From positions 1 through 5,717 of the forward strand of contig DAOTZU010000025.1 of NCBI GenBank assembly GCA_034433995.1: a stretch of 5,717 bases of DNA, given 5' to 3'. Under the pieces are notes generated by a model. That model was not told where the DNA came from and searched no databases. It was given only the letters and a program-made list of their open reading frames with translations. This document shows, piece after piece, positions 1-5,378 of this stretch; position 1 is the first letter of the stretch, and every line of letters begins with the position of its first letter. The stretch is from DAOTZU01 sp034433995. Its GTDB lineage: Bacteria > Chloroflexota > Anaerolineae > UBA1429. The position numbers were made by a program, and so were the translations under genes.

Positions 1-413
1 TGGCACAACAGGTCCTTTTCCCCGGCCTGGTGTTCAACGAGCGCGGGGAGCCGGCCCAGGTGGTGTACATCGGGGGCGTGGCCCACTATGCCATCCCCGA
101 CGATGGCTTTTTGCGCCATGTGGAGGCGGCCAAGGTGGATAACGCCGTCCTGGCCCTCTTGAAAGAGCAGATCACCGCCGTGCAAGACCAGGTGGTGCGG
201 GGCATTTTGCAGATGCTGGGCAAGGACGATCTCTTTACCAAGGCGGCTATCGATGCCTCCATCCGCAACCTGGAGGAGAACATCCGCCGCTCCAACCCCG
301 AGCAGTGGGTGCCTTGGTTGCGCCTTTTCGGGTTTCGCATCGTGGTCAACGTCCACGGCGAGGTGGTGGAGCTGATCTACCCCACCCAGCCGGAAATGGG
401 GGATGACGAGTAG
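1..413 (+). CDS. Small conserved-looking protein of unknown function (5' end at or just beyond the window edge)
   Basis: The reading frame is open from the left edge to a TAG stop at 411-413. The first two window bases are TG and they precede the frame GCA CAA CAG, so the missing base may complete an ATG/GTG/TTG start. In that case the protein would begin M-AQQVLFPGLVFNERGEPA and be complete at about 137 residues. A GTG at position 30 also lies in frame but has no Shine-Dalgarno sequence and would cut off a well-formed N-terminus. The protein looks soluble, with no signal peptide or membrane segment. The first third is strand-rich and glycine-rich (VVYIGGVAHYAIPDDGF). The middle is a charged, amphipathic helical stretch (LLKEQITAVQDQV, DLFTKAAIDASIRNLEENI). 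The C-terminus is a short beta-like segment (FGFRIVVNVHGEVVELIYP) with an acidic tail. I do not recognise the family and assign no function. A hairpin and a new promoter separate it from the next gene. Confidence 0.75.
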   Translation, partial: AQQVLFPGLVFNERGEPAQVVYIGGVAHYAIPDDGFLRHVEAAKVDNAVLALLKEQITAVQDQVVRGILQMLGKDDLFTKAAIDASIRNLEENIRRSNPEQWVPWLRLFGFRIVVNVHGEVVELIYPTQPEMGDDE

Positions 414-456
414 GCCCCCCATCGGTCCACAACCTCTAGGCCCGGCGCAGGAGACC

Positions 457-486
457 CAGGGGCACGGCGCTCCCGCCGTGCCCCTG
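457..486 (+). terminator. Perfect 13-bp stem-loop after the first gene, terminator-like but without a T tract
   Basis: CAGGGGCACGGCG (457-469) pairs exactly with CGCCGTGCCCCTG (474-486) around the 4-nt loop CTCC. It sits 43 nt after the stop of the upstream gene and 15 nt before the next promoter, which is where a transcription end would be expected. The 3' flank (ACATGAATCC) lacks a run of T, so this is not a canonical intrinsic terminator. It could be a U-less terminator, a 3'-end-stabilising hairpin, or a roadblock between two transcription units. Confidence 0.55.
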
Positions 487-501
487 ACATGAATCCCAAG
501 C

Positions 502-530
502 TTGCCAGGACGTGCGGCCAGGGCTATAAT
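502..530 (+). promoter_or_regulatory. Sigma70-type promoter for the GT39-like gene
   Basis: The -35 box TTGCCA (502-507) and the consensus -10 box TATAAT (525-530) are separated by 17 nt. Transcription should begin near 536-538. That leaves a leader of about 44 nt before the ATG at 581, but only about 14 nt before the alternative ATG at 551. Confidence 0.75.
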
Positions 531-580
531 CGCGCCCAGCAAGATGGTGGATGTACTCCTCACTCCAAAGGGCCACGGCC

Positions 581-2197
581 ATGAGGCAAGCTACGGCGTT
601 TTTCAGCACCTTGCGCAGACGGAGCGACCCCTTGCTCCTAGGCGCCATCCTGCTGCTGCTTTTGGCGCTGCTGTTGCGCCACCTGCAGGAGCCATTACTG
701 GATCGCCACTCCTGGCGCCAGGTGGATACGGCCAGCTTTGCCCGCGGCTTGGCCCTGGGAGAGTTTGACCTTTTCCACATAAAGTTCTTGGCCTATTACC
801 CGGATGCCTATGGCCTCGAGGGCGCAGCCGAGACCGAGTTCAACCTTTATCCCCTCCTGGTGGCGGGGCTGTATCGCGTGTTCGGCATCCACGAGGCGCT
901 GGCCCGCCTGGTCTCCATCGCCTGCGCCCTGGGGGCGGCGGTCTGGGTGTATCTCTTGGGGCGGCGCTACCTGGATCGGGCGGCGGCGCTGTGGGCGACC
1001 CTCTTCCTCTGTTTCTCGCCCCTTTATGTCTTTTACGGCCGCACCGTGCAGCCGGAGGCGACGGTGCTCTTTCTCTCCTTGGGGGCGCTCTACTGTTTCA
1101 CCCGTTGGCTGGATACAGAACGCTGGAGCGCCTACGCCGCCGCGACCCTGCTGGCCGCCCTGGCCTTTCTGACCAAGGTCCCCTCCCTCTACATGGGGCT
1201 ACCCCTGTTGGCCGCCGCCTGGCTGAAATACCGTCGGCGGCTCTTCCGCCAAGGGAAACTGTGGCTCTTTGCCGCCCTGGTGCTCGTGCCCACGGTGGCT
1301 TATTATCTCCATGCTCATCGGCTTTATCAGCAATCGGGGATGACGGGTTATGGCATCAGCGGCGGCTGGCCGGGAAGCGGCAAATTCGACCTGTGGGGAC
1401 AGCTCCTCAGCGCAGATTTTTACCGGGTGATGTTCAACCGCCTGCGGAGCGTCATCCTGGGGCGCTACGGCGTCTGGCTGCTGCTGGCCGGCCTGCTCAT
1501 CGCGCCCCAGAAGCGAGAGGAGTGGCTGCTCTACGTCTGGCTGGGCGCGGTGGTCCTGTTCATCTTGGCGGTGGCCCAGGGCAACCGCCAGCACGAATAC
1601 TATCAACTGCCCTTGGTGCCCGTGGCGGCCCTGTTCGTGGGCAAAGCGTTGGCCGCTTTGGCGCGGCCGCAGACCCTTAACCTGGAGCTCCTGATCTTGC
1701 GGCGTTACGGCGGCGCGGCGTTGGCGGTTCTCTTGCTCCTGTTGAGCGCCAGAAGCGCCTGGCAGGCCCTGGCCCCGATGTACGAGCAATCCTCCGTGCT
1801 GCTGGAGGTGGCCCAGGCCACCGAGCGCTGGACGCCGCCGGGCGAGCCGGTGGTCCTCCTCCATGATTGGGCGCGAGTCCCTGAGGTGTTCTATTACGCC
1901 CACAGGCGCGGTTGGGCCATCTGGCTGGAGCGGACGCCCCAGGGGGAATACGGCCGCTTGATCCTCAGCCGGCGGGAGCGGACGCCCAGCGGTTGGCGCA
2001 TCCAGGAAACGCTGGAGAATAGCGGCGAGCGCTTTGAGCTGTTGCGCGCCCAAGGGGCCACAAGTTTGGTGGTCTCTTTGGAAAAGGGCACCCGTGAGGA
2101 ATTCCTGCGTAGCCCCCTGGGCCAAGAGCTCGGCGCGCGGTACCCTCTGGTGGCCAGCGATGAGCACTGGCTCATCTACGCCTTGAGGGCCAACTAG
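581..2197 (+). CDS. GT39-like (PMT/ArnT-type, GT-C fold) membrane glycosyltransferase
   Basis: This 538-residue polytopic protein looks like a family 39 (dolichyl-phosphate-mannose/PMT_2-like) glycosyltransferase, which uses polyprenyl-phosphate-linked sugars to glycosylate protein or lipid acceptors outside the membrane. TM1 (about residues 17-33) follows an Arg-rich N-terminus. The first external loop carries WRQVDTASFAR (45-55), with D49 a candidate catalytic acid, and ETEFNLYP (84-91), typical of bacterial GT39 relatives. About ten more hydrophobic segments follow, with QPEATVLFL after TM3 and HEYYQLPLVPVAALF near 338-352. The last ~140 residues are soluble and probably periplasmic. The length (500-600) is usual for the family. 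I chose the ATG at 581 because AAAGGG (567-572) lies 8 nt upstream and the promoter gives it a normal leader. The in-frame ATG at 551 would add ten residues but has only GGTGG directly abutting it. Donor and acceptor cannot be told from sequence. The gene looks monocistronic. Confidence 0.85.
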   Translation: MRQATAFFSTLRRRSDPLLLGAILLLLLALLLRHLQEPLLDRHSWRQVDTASFARGLALGEFDLFHIKFLAYYPDAYGLEGAAETEFNLYPLLVAGLYRVFGIHEALARLVSIACALGAAVWVYLLGRRYLDRAAALWATLFLCFSPLYVFYGRTVQPEATVLFLSLGALYCFTRWLDTERWSAYAAATLLAALAFLTKVPSLYMGLPLLAAAWLKYRRRLFRQGKLWLFAALVLVPTVAYYLHAHRLYQQSGMTGYGISGGWPGSGKFDLWGQLLSADFYRVMFNRLRSVILGRYGVWLLLAGLLIAPQKREEWLLYVWLGAVVLFILAVAQGNRQHEYYQLPLVPVAALFVGKALAALARPQTLNLELLILRRYGGAALAVLLLLLSARSAWQALAPMYEQSSVLLEVAQATERWTPPGEPVVLLHDWARVPEVFYYAHRRGWAIWLERTPQGEYGRLILSRRERTPSGWRIQETLENSGERFELLRAQGATSLVVSLEKGTREEFLRSPLGQELGARYPLVASDEHWLIYALRAN

Positions 2198-2200
2198 CGT

Positions 2201-2236
2201 TTGACGAGAGGCCGCGTTGGGGTTATCTTTTGATAA
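2201..2236 (+). promoter_or_regulatory. Promoter of the solute-binding protein gene, with a palindrome over the -10
   Basis: TTGACG (2201-2206) and TATCTT (2224-2229) are spaced by 17 nt and begin 3 nt after the stop codon of the upstream gene. The -10 box lies inside TTATC-TTTT-GATAA (2223-2236), a perfect inverted repeat with 5-bp arms. Transcription would begin near 2236, giving a leader of about 27 nt. The -35 is a good match and the -10 matches at 4 of 6 positions, so the promoter is probably moderate and could be regulated through the palindrome. Confidence 0.55.
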
Positions 2237-2262
2237 AGGTCATCAGGCGAAGGAGCTTGAAC

Positions 2263-3531
2263 ATGCAAACTCGGCTGCGCATTGCGCTCTGTTGGCTTCT
2301 AGTGGTGTTGATGGCGGTCTCGGGTTGTGCCCGCCTGGCCCCCGTGCCCACGCTGGCGCCGGTCACTTTGCGCCTGGCCTATCGAGAGCACACGGTGAAC
2401 CTGCAACCGTTGGTGGATGCTTTTCACGAAAAATATCCCCATATCACCGTGCAGCTCGTCAAGATGCAGCGCTGGGGCAGCGATCTCGGCACCTTGCTGC
2501 GGGGCAAACAGGTGGACCTGTTCATCGAGGGGCGCGATGCCCTCGATTTCGCCAAGCAGGGATATCTCCTGCCCTTGACCGAGGTGGCGCTGGACGCCTG
2601 GGATGCCATCCGCAGCGACTATTACAAGGGCGCGTGGGAGAGCCTGTCCTCCCAAGGGCAACAGTGGGGCATCCCCGCCGGCCTGGATATGTACGCCGTC
2701 TACATCAACATGGACGTTTTGCGCAGCTTGAAGCTGGAGGTGCCCTCGGCCAACTGGACCATTGAGGAGTTCACCGAGCTGATCAACCGCATGAACTACC
2801 CCGATGGGTTGCCCGGCAGCGCCCAGAAGGTCTATGGCTTTTGTAGCGACCCGATGAGTATGGAGCCGCTGGCCTTTGTCTATATGCATGGCGGCAGGAT
2901 CGTGGACGATTTCCTGAACCCCACCAAAGCCACCCTGGATGATCCCTTGACCATCGAGGCCACCCGTTGGTATGCCTCCCTCTTTGGGCGCTATGCGGTG
3001 GCGCCGGACCCGGAGGTGGTGCGGCAGACCTTCCGCCAAGGCGGCTATATGGAGGCACAGATCCGCGGCTTTTGCGGGGTCTGGGTGGGGCTCTATAGCA
3101 ACCGCGGCGGGATGGATACGCCCTACCCTTGGACCATCTCTTGGAAGATGCTGCCCTTCCCCCGGGATAAAGCCCGGCTGAACGCCGGCGAGGTGGATGG
3201 CTATTACATCGCCAAAGATAGCCCGCACCCCGAAGAGGCGCTCAAGTTGATCCGTTTCCTGGCCGATAGATGGGAGGCCTCGGGCACCAAGCTGCCGCCG
3301 CGCCGCTCGCTGGTGGAATCGGCGGCCTATGCCCAGGCCGTCGGCCCCGACGTGGCCAAGATCGCCGCCCAGTTCCCCAACGAGGTCATCATCCTGCCCA
3401 CCCAGTTGAACCCGAAATTGGAGCAGGTGGGCGTGACCTATTTTCAAACCCTGGAGCGGATCATCCGCGAGGGCCTGGATCCCCAGGATGCCCTGGAAGA
3501 GGCCCAACAGAAGGTGCAAAAACTCTTTTAG
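2263..3531 (+). CDS. Extracellular solute-binding lipoprotein of a sugar-type ABC importer
   Basis: This is a 422-residue periplasmic-binding-protein-type lipoprotein (family 1, MalE/UgpB-like), which captures a sugar or sugar derivative outside the membrane and delivers it to an ABC permease. The N-terminus is a type II signal peptide: MQTRLR, a hydrophobic core, then the lipobox AVSGC with C22 as the lipidated residue. Family features follow in order: VDAFHEKYPHITVQL (51-65), a lobe-1 segment VDLFIEG (84-90), WGIPAGLDMYAVYINMDVL (135-153), NWTIEEF (164-170), LDDPLTIEATRWYASL (225-240), WKMLPFP (294-300), VDGYYIAKDSPHPEEALKL (311-329) and LPPRRSL (344-350). The start is fixed by AAGGAG (2250-2255), 7 nt before ATG. 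An in-frame TTG at 2230 would lie upstream of the predicted transcription start and spoil the signal peptide. No permease or ATPase gene is adjacent downstream, because the next gene is convergent, so partners must be elsewhere. The ligand is unknown. Confidence 0.9.
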   Translation: MQTRLRIALCWLLVVLMAVSGCARLAPVPTLAPVTLRLAYREHTVNLQPLVDAFHEKYPHITVQLVKMQRWGSDLGTLLRGKQVDLFIEGRDALDFAKQGYLLPLTEVALDAWDAIRSDYYKGAWESLSSQGQQWGIPAGLDMYAVYINMDVLRSLKLEVPSANWTIEEFTELINRMNYPDGLPGSAQKVYGFCSDPMSMEPLAFVYMHGGRIVDDFLNPTKATLDDPLTIEATRWYASLFGRYAVAPDPEVVRQTFRQGGYMEAQIRGFCGVWVGLYSNRGGMDTPYPWTISWKMLPFPRDKARLNAGEVDGYYIAKDSPHPEEALKLIRFLADRWEASGTKLPPRRSLVESAAYAQAVGPDVAKIAAQFPNEVIILPTQLNPKLEQVGVTYFQTLERIIREGLDPQDALEEAQQKVQKLF

Positions 3532-3535
3532 GGCG

Positions 3536-4900
3536 CTACCAGACCCACACGAAAACGAGATCGTTGACGTTGGTGTGGGTGGGGCCGGTGAGCAAGAGAT
3601 CCTCCAGGGCGGCGAAAAAGGGATAGGCATCGTTATGGGCCAGATGGGCCTGGGCATCTAGCCCCAAGGCGGCGGCCCGGGCCAGGGTGGTGCCATCGGC
3701 CCAAGCGCCGGCCGCGTCGGTGGGGCCATCGGTGCCATCGGTGGCCAGAGAGACGAGGGCCACATCCTCCCAGCCGGCCAAAGAGATGGCCGCCATGAGG
3801 GCCAGCTCCTGGTTGCGCCCCCCTTTGCCTTGACCGCGCACCGTCACCGTCGTCTCGCCGCCCGCGATGACGCACGCCGGCCGTGGCAGAGGCCGCTCCG
3901 AAACGCGGATCTCCTTGGCGATGGCGGCCAGCACCCGCGCCACCTCCCGCGCCTCGCCTTCGATGTAGGTAGAGAGCACCAGGGTGTGATAGCCCAATTC
4001 TCGCGCCGCCCGCTCCGCCGCCCGGGCGGCCAGGTCGTTGCTGGCCACGATGAGGTTGTGCACGCCCGCCAAGAGGGGATCGCCAGGCTTGGGCGTCTCG
4101 GGGATCTCGCCCTGGGCGCCCCGGCGCAGATGTTCCACCACCGCCGGCGGGGCCGTGGCCAAGAGATCATAACGCGCCAACAAGGCATACGCCTGGGCGA
4201 AGGTGCTGCCATCGGGCACGGTGGGGCCGGAGGCGATCACATCCAGCGGATTGCCCACCACATCGGAAAGGATCAGCGCGACCACCTGGGCCGGATGGGC
4301 CAGGCGGGCCAATTGTCCCCCCTTCAAGCGTTCCAGGTGTTTGCGCAGGGTGTTCAGCTCGTTGATGGTGGCCCCGCGCCGCAACAAAGCGTCGGTGAGG
4401 GCCTGCATATCCTCCAGGGTGATCCCCTCCGCCGGCCAAGTCATCAGGGCCGAGCCGCCGCCGGAGATCAGACACAGCACCAGATCGTCGGGGCCGGCCT
4501 GTTCCAAAAGGGCGGCGAGGCGGCGCGCCCCGGCCACGCCCGACCCATCGGGGATGGGGTGTCCCGCTTCGTTGAGCTGGATAAAGCGCGTGGGCAGCTT
4601 GTGCCCATACTTTACGTTGACCCAACCCGCCGTGATCCCCTCGCCCAGCACCTCCTCCACCGCCTGGGCCATGGCCGCGCCGGCCTTGCCCGCGCCGACC
4701 ACATAGATATGGGCGTAACGGGCAAGGTCATAGGCCCGCTCCCCCACCCAAAGGGTTTGCCCTTCGCGGCGCAGATGCCGGCGGACGGCCTCGGCGGGAT
4801 CCACCGCCTGCAGCGCGGCCTGCATCACGCGCACAGCATCAAGACGGCGTTGACCTATCATCCCCTCTCGCTGATAGAGGGCCGGGGCAAAGGTGACCAT
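3536..4900 (-). CDS. Glycerate 2-kinase, GckA/TtuD type with MOFRL domain
   Basis: This 454-residue protein has the hallmarks of the MOFRL-type glycerate kinase family, which phosphorylates D-glycerate to 2-phosphoglycerate with ATP in the cytoplasm. It feeds lower glycolysis from serine/glyoxylate, tartrate or pentose degradation. The N-terminal domain has VVGAGKAGAAMA (67-78, with the expected Lys72), LISGGGSALM (144-153), NTLRKHLERLKGG (183-195) and LSDVVGNPLDVIASGPT (211-227). The C-terminal MOFRL domain has AGGETTVTVRGQGKGGRNQE (346-365), SLATDGTDGPTDAAGAWAD (384-402) and TGPTHTNVNDLVF (438-450). The length is normal. The frame stays open upstream to 5185, but that extension runs through the tRNA and the promoter. 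I chose ATG 4900 because GGAGG lies 9 nt upstream. ATG 4906 has a 3-nt gap and ATG 4861 is a weaker alternative. It has its own promoter and converges on the solute-binding protein gene with a 4-nt gap. I give no symbol because gckA, glxK and ttuD naming is inconsistent. Confidence 0.93.
   Translation of the reverse strand: MVTFAPALYQREGMIGQRRLDAVRVMQAALQAVDPAEAVRRHLRREGQTLWVGERAYDLARYAHIYVVGAGKAGAAMAQAVEEVLGEGITAGWVNVKYGHKLPTRFIQLNEAGHPIPDGSGVAGARRLAALLEQAGPDDLVLCLISGGGSALMTWPAEGITLEDMQALTDALLRRGATINELNTLRKHLERLKGGQLARLAHPAQVVALILSDVVGNPLDVIASGPTVPDGSTFAQAYALLARYDLLATAPPAVVEHLRRGAQGEIPETPKPGDPLLAGVHNLIVASNDLAARAAERAARELGYHTLVLSTYIEGEAREVARVLAAIAKEIRVSERPLPRPACVIAGGETTVTVRGQGKGGRNQELALMAAISLAGWEDVALVSLATDGTDGPTDAAGAWADGTTLARAAALGLDAQAHLAHNDAYPFFAALEDLLLTGPTHTNVNDLVFVWVW
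3543..3580. terminator. Stem-loop between/within the convergent gene ends, possible bidirectional terminator
   Basis: ACCCACAC (3543-3550) pairs exactly with GTGTGGGT (3573-3580). The 22-nt loop contains a smaller inverted repeat, AACGA-GA-TCGTT (3554-3565). It starts 11 nt after the stop of the solute-binding protein gene and overlaps the last codons of the opposite-strand glycerate kinase. No T tract follows on either strand, so terminator activity is inferred only from position and symmetry. Part of the pairing may be forced by the conserved glycerate kinase C-terminus. Confidence 0.35.
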
Positions 4901-4940
4901 CAGCATCCCCCTCCCATGGATTACCGCACCGCTCCCCGCG

Positions 4941-4976
4941 ATTGTAGCGAGAGGGGAGAGAGGCGTCAACTTGACG
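4941..4976 (-). promoter_or_regulatory. Glycerate kinase promoter with the -35 inside a perfect palindrome
   Basis: On the minus strand, TTGACG (4969-4964) and TACAAT (4946-4941) are separated by exactly 17 nt, each matching the sigma70 consensus at 5 of 6 positions. Transcription would start near 4934, giving a leader of about 34 nt to the ATG at 4900. The -35 is one arm of CGTCAA-C-TTGACG (4964-4976), a 13-nt perfect palindrome suitable for a dimeric regulator. The 17-nt spacer is strongly pyrimidine-biased on the transcribed-sense strand. Confidence 0.65.
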
Positions 4977-5020
4977 TCGGTTGGAAACCGACGGCGGCCC
5001 ACCATGGCGGGATGCTGCCC
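4961..5020. repeat. Inverted-repeat-rich intergenic block, possible dispersed repeat
   Basis: Three symmetric elements lie end to end. They are CGTCAA-C-TTGACG (4964-4976), the hairpin CGTCGGTT-GGA-AACCGACG (4975-4993, 8-bp perfect stem), and CCC-A-CCATGG-C-GGG (4998-5011, a palindrome with one mismatched pair). The hairpin in particular resembles short palindromic units often scattered between genes in thermophilic and Chloroflexota-like genomes. Only one copy is visible here, so calling it a dispersed repeat is inference. It also overlaps the glycerate kinase -35, so it may instead be regulatory. Confidence 0.4.
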
Positions 5021-5071
5021 CTTTTCTAAACCTCGGTAGCCATGTGGATGCACATCGGGGGAGGCCGAAAC

Positions 5072-5099
5072 TTGCAAAATGGTCATTCTGTGATAAAAT
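5072..5099 (+). promoter_or_regulatory. Promoter of the tRNA-His gene (extended -10)
   Basis: TTGCAA (5072-5077) and TAAAAT (5094-5099) are spaced by 16 nt. TG one base upstream of the -10 (5091-5092) makes an extended -10 element. Transcription would begin near 5105-5107, leaving a very short 5' leader for RNase P to remove before the tRNA at 5119. Confidence 0.6.
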
Positions 5100-5118
5100 A
5101 GCACCGTAATGAAAATAC

Positions 5119-5193
5119 GGTGGGCGTAGCCGAGTGGTTCAAGGCATCTGGTTGTGGCCCAGAAGACCGTGGGTTCGAATCCCACCGCTCACC
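5119..5193 (+). tRNA. tRNA-His (anticodon GTG)
   Basis: The cloverleaf folds completely. The acceptor stem is GTGGGCG (5120-5126) with CGCTCAC (5186-5192), including one G-U pair. The histidine-specific extra pair is G-1 (5119) with the discriminator C73 (5193). The D arm is GCC/GGC with GG in the loop (5129-5145). The anticodon stem TCTGG/CCAGA (5147-5151, 5159-5163) encloses TTGTGGC, with anticodon GTG at 5154-5156. The variable loop is 5 nt. The T arm is GTGGG-TTCGAAT-CCCAC (5169-5185). G-1:C73 is the main identity element for histidyl-tRNA synthetase and agrees with the anticodon. The 3' CCA is not encoded (the bases after C73 are CAA), so a CCA-adding enzyme must finish it. The gene is single, with its own promoter and terminator. 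Confidence 0.96.
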
Positions 5194-5194
5194 C

Positions 5195-5227
5195 AAGGGG
5201 CGGCCTCTGCAAGGGGTCGCCCTTTTT
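5195..5227 (+). terminator. Rho-independent terminator of tRNA-His
   Basis: AAGGGGCGGCCTC (5195-5207) pairs with GGGGTCGCCCTTT (5213-5225) around the loop TGCAA, giving a 13-bp stem with a few G-U pairs, and runs into TTTTT (5223-5227). It starts one nucleotide after the discriminator-adjacent base, so the tRNA transcript has almost no 3' trailer beyond the hairpin. Confidence 0.85.
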
Positions 5228-5233
5228 GTGTGC

Positions 5234-5259
5234 GCCAAGCGGTGCGCTCCGCGCTTGGC
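5234..5259 (+). other. Second stem-loop downstream of the tRNA terminator
   Basis: GCCAAGCG (5234-5241) pairs exactly with CGCTTGGC (5252-5259) around a 10-nt loop. It lies 6 nt after the T tract of the tRNA terminator and ends just before the -35 box of the next promoter. No T run follows. It may back up termination or be an operator-like site for the promoter at 5260-5288. Its function is not shown by sequence. Confidence 0.4.
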
Positions 5260-5288
5260 TGGACAGCTCGGCGCCTTGCGTATATTAT
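5260..5288 (+). promoter_or_regulatory. Promoter of the UDP-glucose dehydrogenase gene
   Basis: TGGACA (5260-5265) and TATTAT (5283-5288) are separated by 17 nt and each match the sigma70 consensus at 5 of 6 positions. The surrounding TATATTATAC is the only strongly AT-rich patch in this intergenic stretch. Transcription would start near 5295, leaving an unusually long leader of about 85 nt for this window. Confidence 0.65.
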
Positions 5289-5307
5289 ACAAGCCCAAAC
5301 CACCAGC

Positions 5308-5366
5308 GCACACGGGCCGGCCCTGTGCACCCTGAGGGCTCATGGCCCAATGCCGAGAGTTGGCAT
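5308..5366 (+). promoter_or_regulatory. Structured 5' leader of the UDP-glucose dehydrogenase mRNA
   Basis: Two hairpins can form in the leader. The first is GCACA (5308-5312)/TGTGC (5324-5328), with a bulged C and an inner GGG/CCC stem around CCGG. The second is ATGCC (5350-5354)/GGCAT (5362-5366), with a 7-nt loop, directly abutting the Shine-Dalgarno sequence AAAGGAG (5367-5373). The second could modulate ribosome access. I recognise no known riboswitch or leader class, and the stems are short. Confidence 0.3.
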
Positions 5367-5378
5367 AAAGGAGCAGCG

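Noticed and set aside
551..580. Upstream ATG as start of the GT39-like protein
   Set aside because: It lies only about 14 nt after the predicted transcription start and has no properly spaced Shine-Dalgarno sequence. ATG 581 has AAAGGG at 8 nt and begins a normal N-terminus. The difference is ten residues.
1199..2167. Long minus-strand frame opposite the GT39-like gene (and similar ones opposite the lipoprotein gene, 2299-3657)
   Set aside because: These are shadow frames made by high GC and third-position bias. Their translations are rich in Gln, His, Gly and Arg with no domain motif, while the sense frames carry clear family signatures.
3830..5029. 399-residue plus-strand frame opposite glycerate kinase
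   Set aside because: It is an antisense shadow of a gene with unmistakable conserved motifs. It has low-complexity His/Gly/Arg composition and no ribosome-binding site.
5042..5055. Small inverted repeat ATGTG-GATG-CACAT upstream of the tRNA promoter
   Set aside because: Five-bp arms of this kind are expected by chance in a few hundred bases, and it does not overlap a promoter element.
4901..5185. N-terminal extension of the glycerate kinase frame by up to 95 residues
   Set aside because: The extension is antisense to tRNA-His and runs through the kinase's own promoter. Its first residues (GFEPTVFWATTRCLEPLGYA) are the familiar translation of a tRNA complement, and a good Shine-Dalgarno sequence marks ATG 4900.
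5184..5340. Attachment-site or integration scar at the tRNA 3' end
   Set aside because: tRNA 3' ends are common integration sites, but no duplicated tRNA tail, integrase gene or compositional change is present. The downstream sequence is an ordinary terminator and promoter.
5083..5343. Open frames on both strands over the tRNA, including one with RWDSNPRSSGPQPDALNHSA
   Set aside because: This peptide pattern is a well-known artefact of translating the antisense of tRNA genes. The region is explained by tRNA-His, its terminator and the next promoter.
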